Shown: positions 1 through 12,897, counted from the first letter of the stretch. The stretch: 64,000 bases of DNA from Enchytraeus crypticus (GCA_905160935.1 CAJHZI010000794.1:2902501-2966500); one strand, 5' to 3'. Numbers and translations are program-made. The notes: generated by a model not told the origin, from the letters alone.

Positions 1-2343
1 TAGTTACCAGCACACATGTGTGACATGTTGCAGGCCATGATTTCTATCCTAGCCAGAGTCTCTGACGGAATCCTTGTTGCACAGAAACAGAAGTTAAAAT
101 TTGTGACTAAAAGTACTTATTATATTTACTACGGAGTCAGAAAATTGAATGAAAAATGATATGGAATCCTTTCAAGAGCTCCATCAGGAAATTTTAACTC
201 TGGAGTAAATTGTAACCAATTCGATTCGAAAGCAGCGCAATATTAATCTACGAAATTATCCAACAAATGACAGTAGAACCTACCGGAATTTTGTAGCTTC
301 AAATATTCTAAACATGTTCGTTGAATATTCTATGGTGGCTTGGAAAATGTTCTAGATAGAGTGATCTTCTAAACCGGTTCATTTAATTTTCTATGGTGGC
401 TTGGATAATGTTGGAGGTATAGTGATCAGGTTTGATCATCATTGATTGTACTTTTTATCGTTTTCAAACTTCTTACTTCTTGTTGAGTTGATAAATTACC
501 ACTATTATTAAATAATTAATTAATTTCTACTACTACTTGTCAGAAACTTCCAATATACATGGCTTACCAAAAACCAAAGGCCAGAGCTAAAGATAAAGTC
601 AGTTTCCTTACTCAACTTTTCTCACCTCATATTAGGTGAATCTTTATATCTCGCTTGTAGTACGTCACTGTCGATCAAAGAAACCGAAGGAGAAAGTGCA
701 AGTAGGCATCATACAGCCATCCTGACCTGGAAGGCGCCCCGGAGGACGTGCCCGTATTAGCTCGACAAATCAATTAGGTACAAAATGTACGAATTTGGTC
801 CCAACAGCCTCCCGATTGCGAATATTTTCAGTATCATTCCGTATCTCGACGGAATATCGCTTTTACAAAATTGCCTATATATCAACCTCTCAAAGTGGAT
901 CGTGCCGTTTTGTTTGAAACGAAGCGAAAGCCTGTGACAAATGTCCGGCGAAACGGAGCCCTGCGTTTTATCAATATTTTCATTCAGTATCGATCGGACG
1001 ATAAAATATTTAAAGAGCTTTTATACAGCCGAGAGCGGTTCGTTAGGCGGGAGATGGAAAGAAGGAAGTAGAAGGGAATGACTCGCGACTCGCGAACGTC
1101 ACAAGAAGAAGGAAAGCAACCTTGTTAGCAAATAGATTAAAAGTTTTAAATCGATAAATATCGATCGAGGCAAATAGAAAAATGTCTTGAGCCAAATTAA
1201 CTAATTAGTTTTGAAATTATGAACTTTGAGCTAGTTATTATTAAATGTAATTAGTTAAGGCGTCTGGCATTCATTTCTTTACCGAAATATTTGCGTTGTG
1301 AGAGACTAACATAAAGAATTAAAGTATGTGTCCGTTCAAATAAAATAAAAAATTAAATATGCAGATTTACAAATGTTTAAGCATTTATCTCGGCCTACAA
1401 TAATGTGACTATTAATTTCTTTCCGCTTAAGATACTAATGGATTGTCACTATAATTATTTGATTGATTGGTTTAAGGCCGGATATTTAAATTAAAAATGA
1501 GCTCAATTTCAAACTCAACCGCTGGATAACATTTTAAAAAACAATCAAACTCTGTACATACAGAGTTTTTGGAAATAATTGAGTAACTTGCATATGCTTA
1601 ATAATTGCCTTAAATAAGCGCTATTGAAATTAATTCTGCTGAGTAGAAATTATTTAAAAAGCGGATGGCTAACGATTATCCACAGTGTCGCTTCTCAACC
1701 AACAATATAAATGGAAATGAAATGTTAGAGAATGCAGTTCTAGTTAGAAAAAGATGCATCAATTCATTAGGCGGCTTCAGTGCATATACATGTACGGAAC
1801 TTTAAAGATCGATACCACTGCTTTGTGTTGAGTATAATTAAAACAAAATATCGATTTGTATTGTAATTACAGCAGAAATGTCAAACGTGTTTTCTACAGC
1901 GTACGGCAGAATGAATTTATCTCTTTGTTCACGTGTACTTAGAAATGGCATAGAGTTAATTATAAATTAATTTCGCTGCTTTTTAAAAGGAGTCCACTCA
2001 AAATGAATCGATGCAATTTGACGCGAGTTTTCTAAAGAATTGAAACAGGGACGAATTACAGGTAAATACTGTCAATATCGATTAGTACTTTATTAACTCT
2101 AATTTATCTTCTGTGAGGTTTTAAAAATTCTAATATGGCGAAACTAAATGAACCATGGATTCAGTTAACAGAGCCAGAAAGTGCTGCCTATTCAATATCT
2201 ATTTAAGGTTTCCCGCCAGATAGATCAAGGCACAATTTATTTTTCCTTCAATTAGTTTTTCTTATTTCTGTACCCCCGAATCTCGAGCAGGTAAATAATC
2301 CATTTCAATTATTTTTCACATTGCCTTAGCTTCTTAAAAACGG
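1..2343. other. no gene recognised
   Basis: AT-rich sequence. A slightly GC-richer part at 640-1080 contains a 66-codon frame (871-1071) of no recognisable family. Confidence 0.6.
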
Positions 2344-2560
2344 TTCTCTCCCTAATGCGCTTCAAAGTGGCAGGTCCAAAGTAAATATATTCCTACTAAA
2401 TATCTGCTTTCAAGTCATCTTGTTGACTACGAAGAAGACCCCGTCAAAAAATTAAGCCTTTCCAAACCTTAATGCAGACTTCAACTGAGGAAATATGTCT
2501 TCTGAATTGTTTCCCATTGCTTTGTGCTGTTGCTGCGCAGTTGCCTTTTATGACACTTTG
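2344..2560 (-). mobile_element. SINE-D, old diverged copy
   Basis: Reverse orientation. Recognisable parts are a degraded tail hairpin (2361-2373), the TACCTTG-like and AAGTCTGCTTTC-like blocks and a degraded central core near 2500-2520. Confidence 0.55.
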
Positions 2561-3051
2561 AGTTCGCGGTTGGTCATATCTCAAATGGCCCCAACAGAAC
2601 GGGAAGAACAATAGTATTTTGCAATAACACAGCAAAGTTTAACGTCTGTTTCGCGACATAAGATTCATTTTAAGTGAAGGCCCGACGGCTTCTGCGGAAT
2701 CGATGATTTACTCTTTATCTTTTAACGTGATACTGTTGATTGATATTAAGAGGTTGCATGCTAAACATGTGCATTTAAAATTCATTTCAACAATTCCGCA
2801 TTAGTTTAAACAATTCGAGGCATGATGCATCTAATTGCTTTTTATAAGAAACGTTATGAAAAATAAATAAAACATTTTAAAACTTGTAAACGTCTCTTAA
2901 GACTTAATAGTACTTATGTAACTGATATACCGCTGATAACTGTTGAATAATCAAACTATATAAAATTCTAATTGGTTTGGCTCTAGCTTTTAAATTATAC
3001 TTAAAATGATAAATCGTTGTCTTCATGCAATTATAATGGGACTATATATCT

Positions 3052-3305
3052 TCTTCTTCAGTGCACTGCCAAGTGGCAGGTTCAAGGTACATATTCATAC
3101 TCGAAGTCTGTTTTCTCGCTCCATAAGAGCACTCCTTAGATCAACTAGTTAATCCCTTCACAAAGTCTATGCCTTATCCATACCTTATGTAGCCTATAGC
3201 TTGAGAAAAATATGGCTTCTGAGGTGGTTTCCCGTTGCCTTCCTCAGTTAGGTGGATTAATTACCATTTAATCCTGGGGGAAAATATTTCACGGTGAGAT
3301 GGGTC
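3052..3305 (-). mobile_element. SINE-D, near complete
   Basis: Read on the minus strand: a head with CCAGGATTAAATGG, the core GGCAACGGGAAACCACCTCA, AGCTATAGGCTACATAAGG, GGCATAGACTTTGTGAAGGG, TATGGAGCGAGAAAACAGAC, then the hairpin CTGCCACTTGGCAG, AGTGCACT and AAGAAGA. No clear tRNA boxes seen in the head. A downstream half-duplicate of the head (ATTTCATGGTGAGG) lies at about 3318-3336. Confidence 0.82.
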
Positions 3306-3402
3306 CTACATATTTCATAAATATTTCATGGTGAGGCCTATATATACACGTATATAAATACATGTATATATATACGTGTGTATATATATATATATATATA
3401 TA

Positions 3403-4250
3403 AATGTTTGCTGCACTCGTCTGCTAAAAGTACCCGAGTTTTAGTCTCTGAAGTTCTGTATAATTATTTATGACCACTACTCTTCTTTCCACAGATACTG
3501 CCGCCGTGAGAAATTACAAACGTAATTTCACATTTATAACGCCGGTAAAGCAGTCTTTTTGTGAGTAACTATTCTATACATACTGCAATTTTATGTAAAA
3601 CAGGAAGTCCCGCTATTCTAAGGTGGACTTTTAGGTGATCCGGGAACACGATGAGACCGGTCGGGGAATTTTTTCCCGTCGTTTATTTTGTTTTACGGCC
3701 GAAAAAGGACGGAGCGAGGGGTGGAAGAAAAGGCTGGTTTAAGCTGTCGCCTTGCTGTTCCAAGCCGCGAATTACAGATGCATAAATTTCTTCAGCCTCT
3801 TCTCTTGTTTATTAATGTCGGATTAAAGTCACGTGCCAGTATATCGACGTCATTCTAGACAAGTATCAGGAACAAGATCTGAGCCCCGGATCCGTCGCTA
3901 AGTCGTCCTCTTTTCCATATCCCATTTATTTCTTCTTTAATTTTTCCACGCTACGCTCTGTGGACGATTTACACGCTTGAAACAGCTCATCCTGTAATTT
4001 CCAATTTATATAACTACTGCGCTGATCCGGCATCATCATCAATCGCAATTGATTGAGGTTTATTATAAGTTTTAATTCCTCATCTGATAAAGGATTTGCC
4101 AGATGTTAAATATATATATATCGTTAAGGGAATTTGTTTCTTGATTATTGGTTTGATTTTGATTCCATAGTGTTTTATTTTGTTGTCGACAGACGGTAGC
4201 TCTCTAAGTGTTGTTATTGCTGTTTTTCTTATTATGGTTGTTGTTGCTGT
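3403..4250. other. no gene recognised; GC-richer patch
   Basis: 3490-3990 is richer in GC than its flanks and contains no repeat I recognise. It is a candidate conserved non-coding element. Confidence 0.4.
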
Positions 4251-4267
4251 TAAGAAGTTTAATTGCT

Positions 4268-4380
4268 ATGCCAATATTAATATTAATATTAGTATTAATA
4301 TCAATTTTAAAATTAATTTTAGTACTAATATTAATACTAATTTTAGTATTAATATCAATATTAATATTAATATATATAAC
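4268..4380. repeat. TTAATA-type hexanucleotide array
   Basis: AATATT/AATATC/AGTATT units. The apparent Asn/Ile-rich peptides here are products of this array. Confidence 0.85.
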
Positions 4381-4440
4381 CCTGCAAACAATTCATAATT
4401 ATTAATAAATCCATATTATTGTATTTTAAAAAGGCGTATA

Positions 4441-4514
4441 TTGCTAACGGTATCGTCAGTTTTCTCCCTCGAAAGTGATGTGAGTGACGGACGGTCCGAG
4501 GATTTGAATACCAG
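4441..4514 (-). mobile_element. SINE-A fragment
   Basis: In reverse: a B-box-like TTCAAATCCT, then CCGTCACTCACATCACTTTC and GAAAACTGACGATACC. 5' and 3' ends are missing. Confidence 0.7.
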
Positions 4515-4977
4515 CTATTTGTAATAATTAAGAGACTATTAGTATTAAAATTAAATAAATATTAGGCTGTGTAATTTACACAAATATTAATTCTAATGTT
4601 AATATTAATATTAATATTAGTTATAATATAAATTAATAATTAGGCCTATATATAGGCCTATATATAGAGAGAGAGAGACACAGAGAGAGAGAGAGAGAGA
4701 TACATCGAAAGTGGGAGATAAATTTAATTATAATTATAATTTTAAAAATAAATATGATAAACATAAGAACATGTAAATTAGATGTTAATTGAATGTTCAG
4801 TGATATATACAGGCTATGTATAAATTTGACATGTTGACATGAAGTCTGTATGATTTGATTTTTTAAAGGATTTGTTGGGCACTGGCTCTTTTTGGTAAAT
4901 GTACTTGTATTATGTAGTTTTCAGTTTTATATTGAAATATGTGTTATTAATATTAATTGGTTTTTAGTTAAGAGCCT

Positions 4978-5015
4978 GATGAGTCTTAAACAAGCATATA
5001 ATTGCTTCCTGACTC
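4978..5015 (+). repeat. short interspersed hairpin repeat, copy 1
   Basis: GAGTCTTAAACAAGCATATA then ATTGCTTCCTGACTCTGT, related to 29663-29700. Confidence 0.45.
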
Positions 5016-5629
5016 TGTAATGTTATATTATACAGATTAACTTCATTATGGATGAGGTACTTAGTCAAATAACCAGAGTATAAGGGCGAATGGCCGGTCT
5101 CAAAGAACTTTAATGTCCATTTCTAACTGAAATTAAAAAAATTTCAACCTCCGATTTATACTTTCATACAATTATAAAATAATATTTAAATCACTTAATA
5201 AAATTATTAGATAATTAATAAGGCAATTATTAGAGTTATATTTAAAGACCAAATTATCAATATGAAGCTTAAATCGGCCCCTGTCCCATAGTTTTATCCA
5301 ATATTTAGAAGAACCTACTAATGTTTTAATTCTAGCGCCATTACTAAAGTCCTATGAGTGTTGAGATAGTGAAGCTATGGAAGGCCCTGTGTAAAAAGCA
5401 ACGAATTGCAGAATGTACTGAATCAATAGTGGACGCTTGCTTATGAATACATATGGCGTCATTATCGTTCTTGCGGAGCTCTAGAATTTTCATTTTAAAT
5501 TCACGCTCTTACCCCGGACCTGAATCATTCTAGTATCAGACTTCTAACTTCTATAACCTTCCGCACCCCACCCGACCCCCCCAGACCCCCATCTCTGCCC
5601 CCCTCTCCAGCCATCCAGTCATCTCCAGG

Positions 5630-5678
5630 AATATCACAATTCTAGGTTTAGCTATTCTAAACCAAGAATTGTGATATT
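5630..5678. repeat. 22-bp inverted repeat hairpin
   Basis: Arms 5630-5651 and 5657-5678 with one mismatch and a 5-base loop CTATT. It lies between a C-rich tract (5567-5617) and a LINE-4 end. Confidence 0.85.
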
Positions 5679-5702
5679 ATATTTTAATAAATTGTGATTC
5701 TA

Positions 5703-5841
5703 TATTTTGGACTGAATTTCTGGATTTTGGAATTTGCATCGTTTTTGGACCTTCTTTTTGCTCGCTGGCTTGATTTTGTCTCAATAGTGCTCGATATTGT
5801 CATTGATGACTGTAGCACTCTAATTGTTGTTGTTGTTGTTC
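5703..5841 (+). mobile_element. LINE-4 3' end with (GTT)n tail
   Basis: GGACTGAATTTCTGGATTTT, GCATCGTTTTTGGACC, GATTTTGTCTCAATAGTGCT, ATTGATGACTGTAGCAC and TCTAATT(GTT)n. The same block recurs at 10.3, 32.6 and 33.7 kb, all on the plus strand. Confidence 0.75.
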
Positions 5842-6710
5842 TAAAGTTGAAACAATAATAAATTAAGAGCATACAGATTAGCACTATATAGACTTTATTT
5901 CACCAATACCTGGTAGAATCAAACAAACAAAAATTTAAAAAAAGTAAAGTAAACGCAAAGAGATAACACTTAGCATACATGTACAGTTAAGCAGTGCAAA
6001 CCTAGTAATTTGCAAGTGACAAACAAAAACAAATCAACGTAATTATTAATTAGAATATTAAATATGTAGCATATTTTCAACGTAGCTCCACATTTTTACT
6101 CGTATTTTAGCAACAGAATCAATAGATGAAATATTATATTTTCTTTTTAAACTCTTAAATTCTAAATTATCTGGATGATCTAAATCAATCCCTTTAATTA
6201 TTATGCCATCCTTTACTAGTTTGTTCAAAAAATTGTATCTAGTGTACTCATATAAATACTTTTAATTAACATAAGTTTGTAAATTTGTCGAATAGCTCCT
6301 TCGACACACTCAGGCATGCTTTCAATTACTGCAATTTCAGAAGTATTATAAAATGCCTGCATTGCCTTGTATTGCAGGATTTTGTGCCATATCCAAACGG
6401 ATTGGATTGCATTGCTTTTTTGAATTTCTCTACTTTTAAGTCTTAATATGATAAATAGTTCTGGCTTATGTAAATGTAAAAGCTAAGATGTCATTGTATT
6501 GAAGGTAAGGAACCTTAGGTGCAAATTCATTTTAGTATTATAAAAAATAACCTGAGAGCTAGGCAAACTGGAATTCGAATAAATGGCTCGACGGTCTCCT
6601 CATTATTAGGCACACACTTTATCAATTTGGCCATTCGACCTTTCTTCCAGAACTTCAACTGTGAGACTAAAACTGGACTTCTTTCAGTTATGATATCTTT
6701 AATTTAAATG
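5842..6710. other. no gene recognised
   Basis: AT-rich, many stops in all frames, no repeat family seen. Confidence 0.6.
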
Positions 6711-6860
6711 TTATAAAAAGTTAAATGTTACAAAAAAATATTAACAAATGTTACATAAATTTTATAGAAATGTTACATAAATTTTATAGAAATTTTACGT
6801 TAATTTTATAGAAATGTTACGTTAATTTTATACAGATGTTACATAAATTGTATGCAAATG
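6711..6860. repeat. 22-bp AT-rich minisatellite
   Basis: About six diverged copies of an ATGTTACATAAATTTTATAG unit. Confidence 0.8.
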
Positions 6861-8089
6861 TTATAAAACTTAATTTAAGCTGAGTGCATAATTGAATTTT
6901 CATGAAAATGTAGAACATATCTGCAAAACTCTGCAAAAATCTTAAAGTGGCGTTTTTATTGCCATAGCAACCGGACATTTGAGGAAATTCTTTATTACCA
7001 TGGTTTTAGGCAAACTTCTTAGGTATCGTCTGAATGATCACCATGACAACGATAAAAATATCTATCTGTTGCATTAATTATTGTCATAATGAACAACGAA
7101 GTACTGATAAGCAACTAACTTGTTATACACTCTGTTCAAGAATATAAACAGCACTAAAACAATTTGCACTACAACTAATTGTATGTGGTCAAAATTTAGC
7201 TTTTACTTTAACAAATTCAAATCAATTAAAATGCACATATCGTAATATCGATAGTTTCATCAAAAGGCTACAGAGACATTACACTTCTAGTACTTCTGAT
7301 TATTCACGTAGGGACATTTATGAGCTGCTACTTCCCGACATTTATGTTATTGGATTTTTGAATTGCCCGAACGTGACTGTTATTTGAACGCTTGCAAATA
7401 TAGATAGGTGCACTACATGAAAATATTGTTTTCATTTACTTTTCAGCTCCCTTTCTTATTTCCAGCCCCCCCTCCCTCAGCCCCGCATTAGTCACTCCCT
7501 CGGAGTTTCTTTTAGAATGCAGCCATTTGGTCGACTGAGGATAAATTCATTTCGTTCGTTCCGAGATACAATTACAACTACTTTGTGCGGTGCTAACATC
7601 AAGATATAGAAAATGACAGAAAATCATGACAAATGTAAATTTACGACCAAGAACGTGACAGAATATTAGTTAATGGCATTCAGGCAATAATGCATCAGAG
7701 CACGGAAAGAAAAACCGCTTCGCTGTCGTCCTTTGTGCGCTCATTTCATGCCCTCATTCAAATCTGATTTCAGAGAGGGTGATGAATTAGCAGAGCACTC
7801 TAGTGACCGCTTATTTAAAAATATAAATGCAAAATACCTGAGCCCTGATGAATTAATCAGGTTTCTGAATTTTAAAGGCTTTTTGTTTCAGTGAAACCAA
7901 AAATTTGACTGGGAAAGAAATGATCACACTTCATCCCATTGCTCGTTCTCAAATCTTGGATCCGCTCTGAAATCAGTTGTCGTTTCTTCGGCCTTTTAAT
8001 TAGCCTTTGTTTTATTATTGTTACCTAACATTTAAAGGTTCAAACTTATGCGTTTGTCGCCACTACTAAACTCTCTGAACACCAATAGT
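6861..8089. other. no gene recognised
   Basis: 7440-7860 has balanced composition with a C-rich run (CCAGCCCCCCCTCCCTC) and a TGATGAATTAATCAGG imperfect palindrome. Nothing identified. Confidence 0.5.
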
Positions 8090-8129
8090 AATTGATTACT
8101 GATAGTGATTGATCAAACCTCGATTGATT

Positions 8130-8236
8130 TGATTCGACCGCGGATCAGAATGTGAGGGGTTCAAATCCTGGGCTCGCCCGTCACTGACATCGCCTTCGAA
8201 TAAGGAAACTGTCGTTACCATTAGCATTAGCATTAT
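8130..8236 (+). mobile_element. SINE-A copy flanked by a 17-bp minisatellite
   Basis: TTCGACCGCGGATCAGAATG, B box GGTTCAAATCC, GGGCTCGCCCGTCACTGAC, ending in tandem TTAGCA. Copies of the ACTGATAGTGATTGATC unit lie on both sides, so it may have inserted into that array. Confidence 0.8.
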
Positions 8237-8237
8237 C

Positions 8238-8325
8238 ACTGATAGTGATTGATCACTGATAGCGATTGATCACTGATAGCGATTGATCACTGATAGCGAT
8301 TGATCACTGATAGTGATTGATAGTA
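8238..8325. repeat. 17-bp minisatellite
   Basis: About five copies of CACTGATAGCGATTGAT with a G/C and T/C variant. One more copy lies left of the SINE-A at 8095-8112. Confidence 0.85.
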
Positions 8326-8374
8326 CTCGGGGTTGACATCGAGTTTGAAAATCGCTTTGACTTCAATGTAATAA

Positions 8375-8580
8375 TTTCACACATGTGAAATTGGCAACGG
8401 ACAACCACCTCAGAAGCCATATTTTCCCAAGATGTAGGTTACATTAGAAATGAATAAGGCATGGCCTTTTGTGAACGGAATAATTTTTGATCTATGCTGT
8501 GTTCAATCAAAACGTTTTGGAGGGTGAAACTCTGAGTATTAATATGCATCTTAAACCTTGTAACCTGCCACTTGGAAGAA
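8375..8580 (+). mobile_element. SINE-D copy
   Basis: Diverged core GGCAACGGACAACCACCTCA at 8391, then the GCCATATTTTCCC and AGGCATGGCC blocks. The tail hairpin has lost its right arm (CTGCCACTTGGAAGA). Confidence 0.75.
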
Positions 8581-8629
8581 CACTAGACAGACAGACAAGC
8601 GAATTTGACCGAAATATTTTTTATAGATT

Positions 8630-9095
8630 ACTGTGATATGACACCTGCTGATGATAAGACACATGCTGTTGATAAGACACCTGTTGTTGATAAGACACCT
8701 GCTGATAATAAGACACCTGTTGTTGATAAGACACCTGTTGTTGATAAGACACTTGATGTTGATAAGACACCTGCTGTTGATAAGACACCTGCTGATGATA
8801 AGACACATGCTGTTGATAAGACACTTTTTTGTTGATAATACATCTACTGTTGATAAGTTATCTGATGTTGCTAAGACACCTGCTGTTGATAAAACACTTG
8901 ATGTTGATTAGACACCTGCTGTTGATAGACTCCTGATGTTGATAAGACACCTGCTGTTGATAAGACACTTGATGTTGGTAAGACACCTGATGTTGATAAG
9001 ACACCTGCTGATGCTAAGGCACCTGATATTGATAGTAACGTGTTGTTGATATGACACCTGCTGTTGATAAGACACCTGCTGTTGATAAGACATTT
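8630..9095. repeat. 18-bp minisatellite
   Basis: About 25 copies of GATAAGACACCTGCTGTT with third-position-like variation. All six frames are open over parts; on the plus strand one frame reads DKTPAV units. No start context or flanking exon supports a protein. Confidence 0.9.
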
Positions 9096-9164
9096 GGCTC
9101 TGATTTTAGATTATTGATTTAAAGGTGGACATGAAAGTTAAACTTATATTGTAATTAATTTGCT

Positions 9165-9220
9165 CTTAATCACTCAATCAATCAATCAATTAATTAATCA
9201 ATCAATCAATCAATCAATAA
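9165..9220. repeat. (AATC)n microsatellite
   Basis: AATC/AATT tetranucleotide run. Confidence 0.9.
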
Positions 9221-9339
9221 GAATTGAACGCCCGGTTCATCGCTATAAGTCAATGTCAAGGACGTCTCTTGCAGAGTCTACACAAATAAGCGCCAAAGCA
9301 CCACACGATGACGACTGAGTACACTTAATAAATCTAACT

Positions 9340-9440
9340 CTAAAAATATGAAGTCGTATGATATTATGTGACGTCATGTGATATCATGTGGCAAGATATA
9401 ACATCATATAACATCATATGACATCCTATGACATTATATG
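9340..9440. repeat. diverged 10-11-bp minisatellite
   Basis: ACATCATATG-like units with TGACGTCATG variants, one of which forms a CRE-like TGACGTCA. Confidence 0.7.
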
Positions 9441-10339
9441 ACGTTCTAAATTCTTTATGAAATCATTGTCAATCAACATAATTTACGACATTAATTCTTT
9501 AAATTCTATGGCATCATCGATGGACAAAGAAACGGAAGTTGACCGTATACTCTCGCTCCCTGGCATCGCCTCTGATAGCTTTTAATACTATGAATTATGT
9601 GAGCCGCACAGACTGGTCATGTGCGGGGGAGGGGGTTGGTATTTGGATGCTGCCTTTGGAGCGGGGATTTAAATTTACACGTTGTCATGGTTTACATCCC
9701 CCTGGTGACCCTAGCATCAGCGATGCAGTTCTAACTGAGATATCAAGATGAGTGACTGCCATAGACACACGACACAGAGGAGGTTGTTAGGACTGGGGGG
9801 GATCTTAGATATGATATATAATCCTTATTTCACTAAATTCAAGGCAGTTAAGAAACACATAGTATAGAAATCAAACAAAACATAAATCAACATAAAGTAA
9901 ACGTGTATAACTAGAATACCAAACGCAATCTCTGCTCAAATGCGATTACTGGAAGTTATGGCAATAACTCTTTATTTAATGCTTCGCAATCATCCAATAA
10001 AATCTGTGAATAGAACAATCAACAGATGAAATTATTTATAGCGAACATGTCGTAAATAATATACATGTACTGGTATTTTTGTTTTGATATATATTGTTAA
10101 ATTGTATCGAACGCAATATAATCGGAATGATCGATGATTAATTGTGCTGTTGTAGCTTAAAATAAACGCAAGAGATAGGGATTGATTATTAATATTTAGC
10201 GTCTAAGTTTTGCCACACTGGTTAAAGTTGTTTCTGCTGTTTAATTAACTTTCGTGTATAATTAATTACCTTGTCTTGTATCAGTCTAAAAGGATGGGTG
10301 GTTTGGTTCGAATCTAAGAATGCCTGTCTTCCATGGTGC
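9441..10339. other. no gene recognised
   Basis: Contains a 70-codon frame near 9539-9751 in a GC-richer patch; no family recognised. Confidence 0.5.
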
Positions 10340-10510
10340 CTTTGGACTGATCTTCTGGATTTTTGAATTTGCACCGTTTTTGGACCTTCTTTTTGCTCAC
10401 CATTTCTTTTTGCTCTTATTGATTGATTGATTTTGTCTCAATCAATCAATGACATCACCGAGCACTAGCTCGGTGTTGTCATTGATTACTGCAGCACTCC
10501 AATTGTTGTT
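10340..10510 (+). mobile_element. LINE-4 3' end containing a foldback insertion
   Basis: The LINE-4 blocks are interrupted before GCTCGGTGTTGTCATTG by an inverted copy of that same segment (10444-10463 against 10468-10487). See findings. Confidence 0.75.
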
Positions 10511-10928
10511 AAGTTATGTTATATTATGTTATGTTTTGAAACCTCCTTTACAACCTGGGCATTATAAATTTCTTCTGTGTTTTTGTATCAACAAAGCCAG
10601 ACATTTCAGCTCAATGGTTGAATGATAATGCGTGACCGAAAGATTCTGGGTGAAAATATTCATTGAGTTATAGAAGAGGCCGATAATAGCGGGCCCAGTA
10701 GTAGAGCGATATATCAGAACAGTATGGAGGCCGCCATGAGATGACCTACAGGAGTTTAATATTAGCAGCTTCCTCTCCATGTTTTTTCTTTTCTTACTCG
10801 CTCTCTCCAGTTTAATGTTTCAGTTTAGTCGTACAATAAGTATTGCTTCGGTCTGGAATCTACTAGAGTAGTTAGCTTCTTAGCGGTATTTTCAAATGCA
10901 GTCCTCTTCATGTGTGTGCACAGTAAAA

Positions 10929-11000
10929 CTGGTAAAGCTAATATTAACGTCAGTTTCCTTAATCGAAAGCGATGTCAGTATGTCCGTGACGAGCGTTCCA
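10929..11000 (-). mobile_element. SINE-A 3' fragment
   Basis: Reverse copy: plus strand GGTAAAGCTAATATTAACGT, then CAGTTTCC and CGAAAGCGATGTCAGTA. Confidence 0.75.
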
Positions 11001-12459
11001 GAAAAGTCCTTATTGTCACCATCTGATGAAGAATCGGACGTCGAATTCTTACTGTGTGATTGATTTGTTGTTTAATCGGCTAGTTAGTTGATCGAATAAT
11101 TAGCTTATTTAATGATTGATATCGTAATTAATTAATTAATAGAGTGAATTATTCTATAGATTTTCTACAGTTGACTTAGTAGAAACATCTTCAAATACAC
11201 GTATTTAGAGAATCCTGTATAAAAACTTAGCACGGTGTGCAACTGCGGAAGAAAATTTTATGGTATAGTTGTAAAAGTTATCTAATTTTATAAGTATTCT
11301 TACTACGAGCCATATTAGTATTTTATTGTATACTTCTTGATGTATATCGCCACTCAAGCGGCTCTATAAATTTAACTATTATTCTGCTAAATCCTCCATT
11401 GCTTTTGGAGCCTTGGCTGTTGTTCTATGCAGTAGTGCACTTGAAAAGAAAATTACAATTTACGATGCACAATCTTTCTCATGAAAGTATTTCTGACATT
11501 TAGAATCCTGTTTGACGCTTAGACCCGCATTTGCGGTAGTGTTGAACTCTTCACGGATGCTATATTAACCAGAGTGAAATATCCCGCAGAATAATTCGAA
11601 ACTCTAGACTGATTGTCTTCTGTTTCAAAAAGTATCAAGCACTTAGCAGACTCATTTCTCTAAGCATAACAAATCAGACTATTTCTTACAAGTAATTTAA
11701 ACAAAATGAAGACCTTTACGGCTTTTTTCCTATTCTCTGCTGCTTTCTTCGATATGGCTAGTAGTATATTAACTGATGTGAAATTAAAGTAATTCTCTTG
11801 GATATATTAATAGTTTTAAATTTGGCAACCTACTGAACTTATAAAGATCGTGTCTTGGAACGAGTTTAACTTTCACTTTCTTATTTCCTCATTTAGTGCT
11901 ACTTATTAGAGTCTTCACTTATTACATTAATTATTTAATTAAATTATTAACATTTAATTAATCATTACCTATTACAGTCGTTCAACCTAACAACTGAGAT
12001 GGAAAAACTACCGTCACTCCCGCCATTGAAAGAAAGCCTCGATGAATTCTTCCACCGCTCGGGTCCTGTTTTGTTTCCACGCGCCTCGCCGAAAGATAAA
12101 TAGAGAGAGTTGACGATAGTCGAGTTGGATTTAGCGGCGACTAAGATTTAAAACCGGCAGTCGTCGCCCGTCCGTAACTATTATTCATCTGGACAGATTT
12201 TAATAAGGAAATGGAACGCTGATGCGTGCCTCCGCAAAATATTACAGAGACGATGAAGAGACGACGAAATTTCTTGTTCATTAGGAGCTCGCATATCGGT
12301 TCAAATAACTCTGCTTGTAGCTTCATATTTTTTCCTAATATTTGTCTAGATATAGTTTAAAATGTTCATAATATGAGTGCAAGAACGGTATCATTTATTC
12401 GTACGTAATGATTAGGCTAGACTGGCTTTAAAAATCTGTGCTATATCTTCAAAAGAAAT
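11001..12459. other. no gene recognised
   Basis: 12000-12330 is GC-richer with no repeat hallmark. The remainder is AT-rich. Confidence 0.5.
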
Positions 12460-12700
12460 GCATTAAAAATGAAGAAAAGCTGGATAGGATACAAACTAAG
12501 GGGAATTTTTTTACTAAAGGAGGAGATAGTCCTAAGGTAGAATGGAAGGAAAGAGAAGTAGAGGCAGATCGAGATTAGGAATGTTCGATGATTTAAAAAT
12601 CAACTCACAAGAGGACATGAAGAGGAGAGTGGACGACAAAGAAGAGTGGAGGAGTTATATACCATGGACCTGCCAGTAGGCAGTGGGTAAAGAGAGCAAG
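12460..12700 (+). mobile_element. LINE-1 3' end fragment
   Basis: Degenerate coding for the C-terminus (SWIGYKLRGIFLLKE..., then frames resembling GRGRPR and the final YIPWTCQ), followed by CTGCCAGTAGGCAG, TGGGTAAAG and a short AG run. Stops and shifts throughout. Confidence 0.75.
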
Positions 12701-12897
12701 AGATTTCCGCAAGGCAAAGCGTTGGGACTCCATTACTTATATTAAATCAACTTATTGGACGACTGAAAGCTCATGAATGGCCTGGAAAACAAGTAGGCTA
12801 AGTGAGTTGAAGAGTCACACTTTGAGTCTGTGACTTATTGGAAAACAGGTGAGAAAATTTACTAATTCTAATTTTAAAATGTGAAAAAGATATTGAG

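Noticed and set aside
8551-9093. DKTPAV-type and other repeat open frames
   Set aside because: Product of the 18-bp minisatellite; every frame is partly open.
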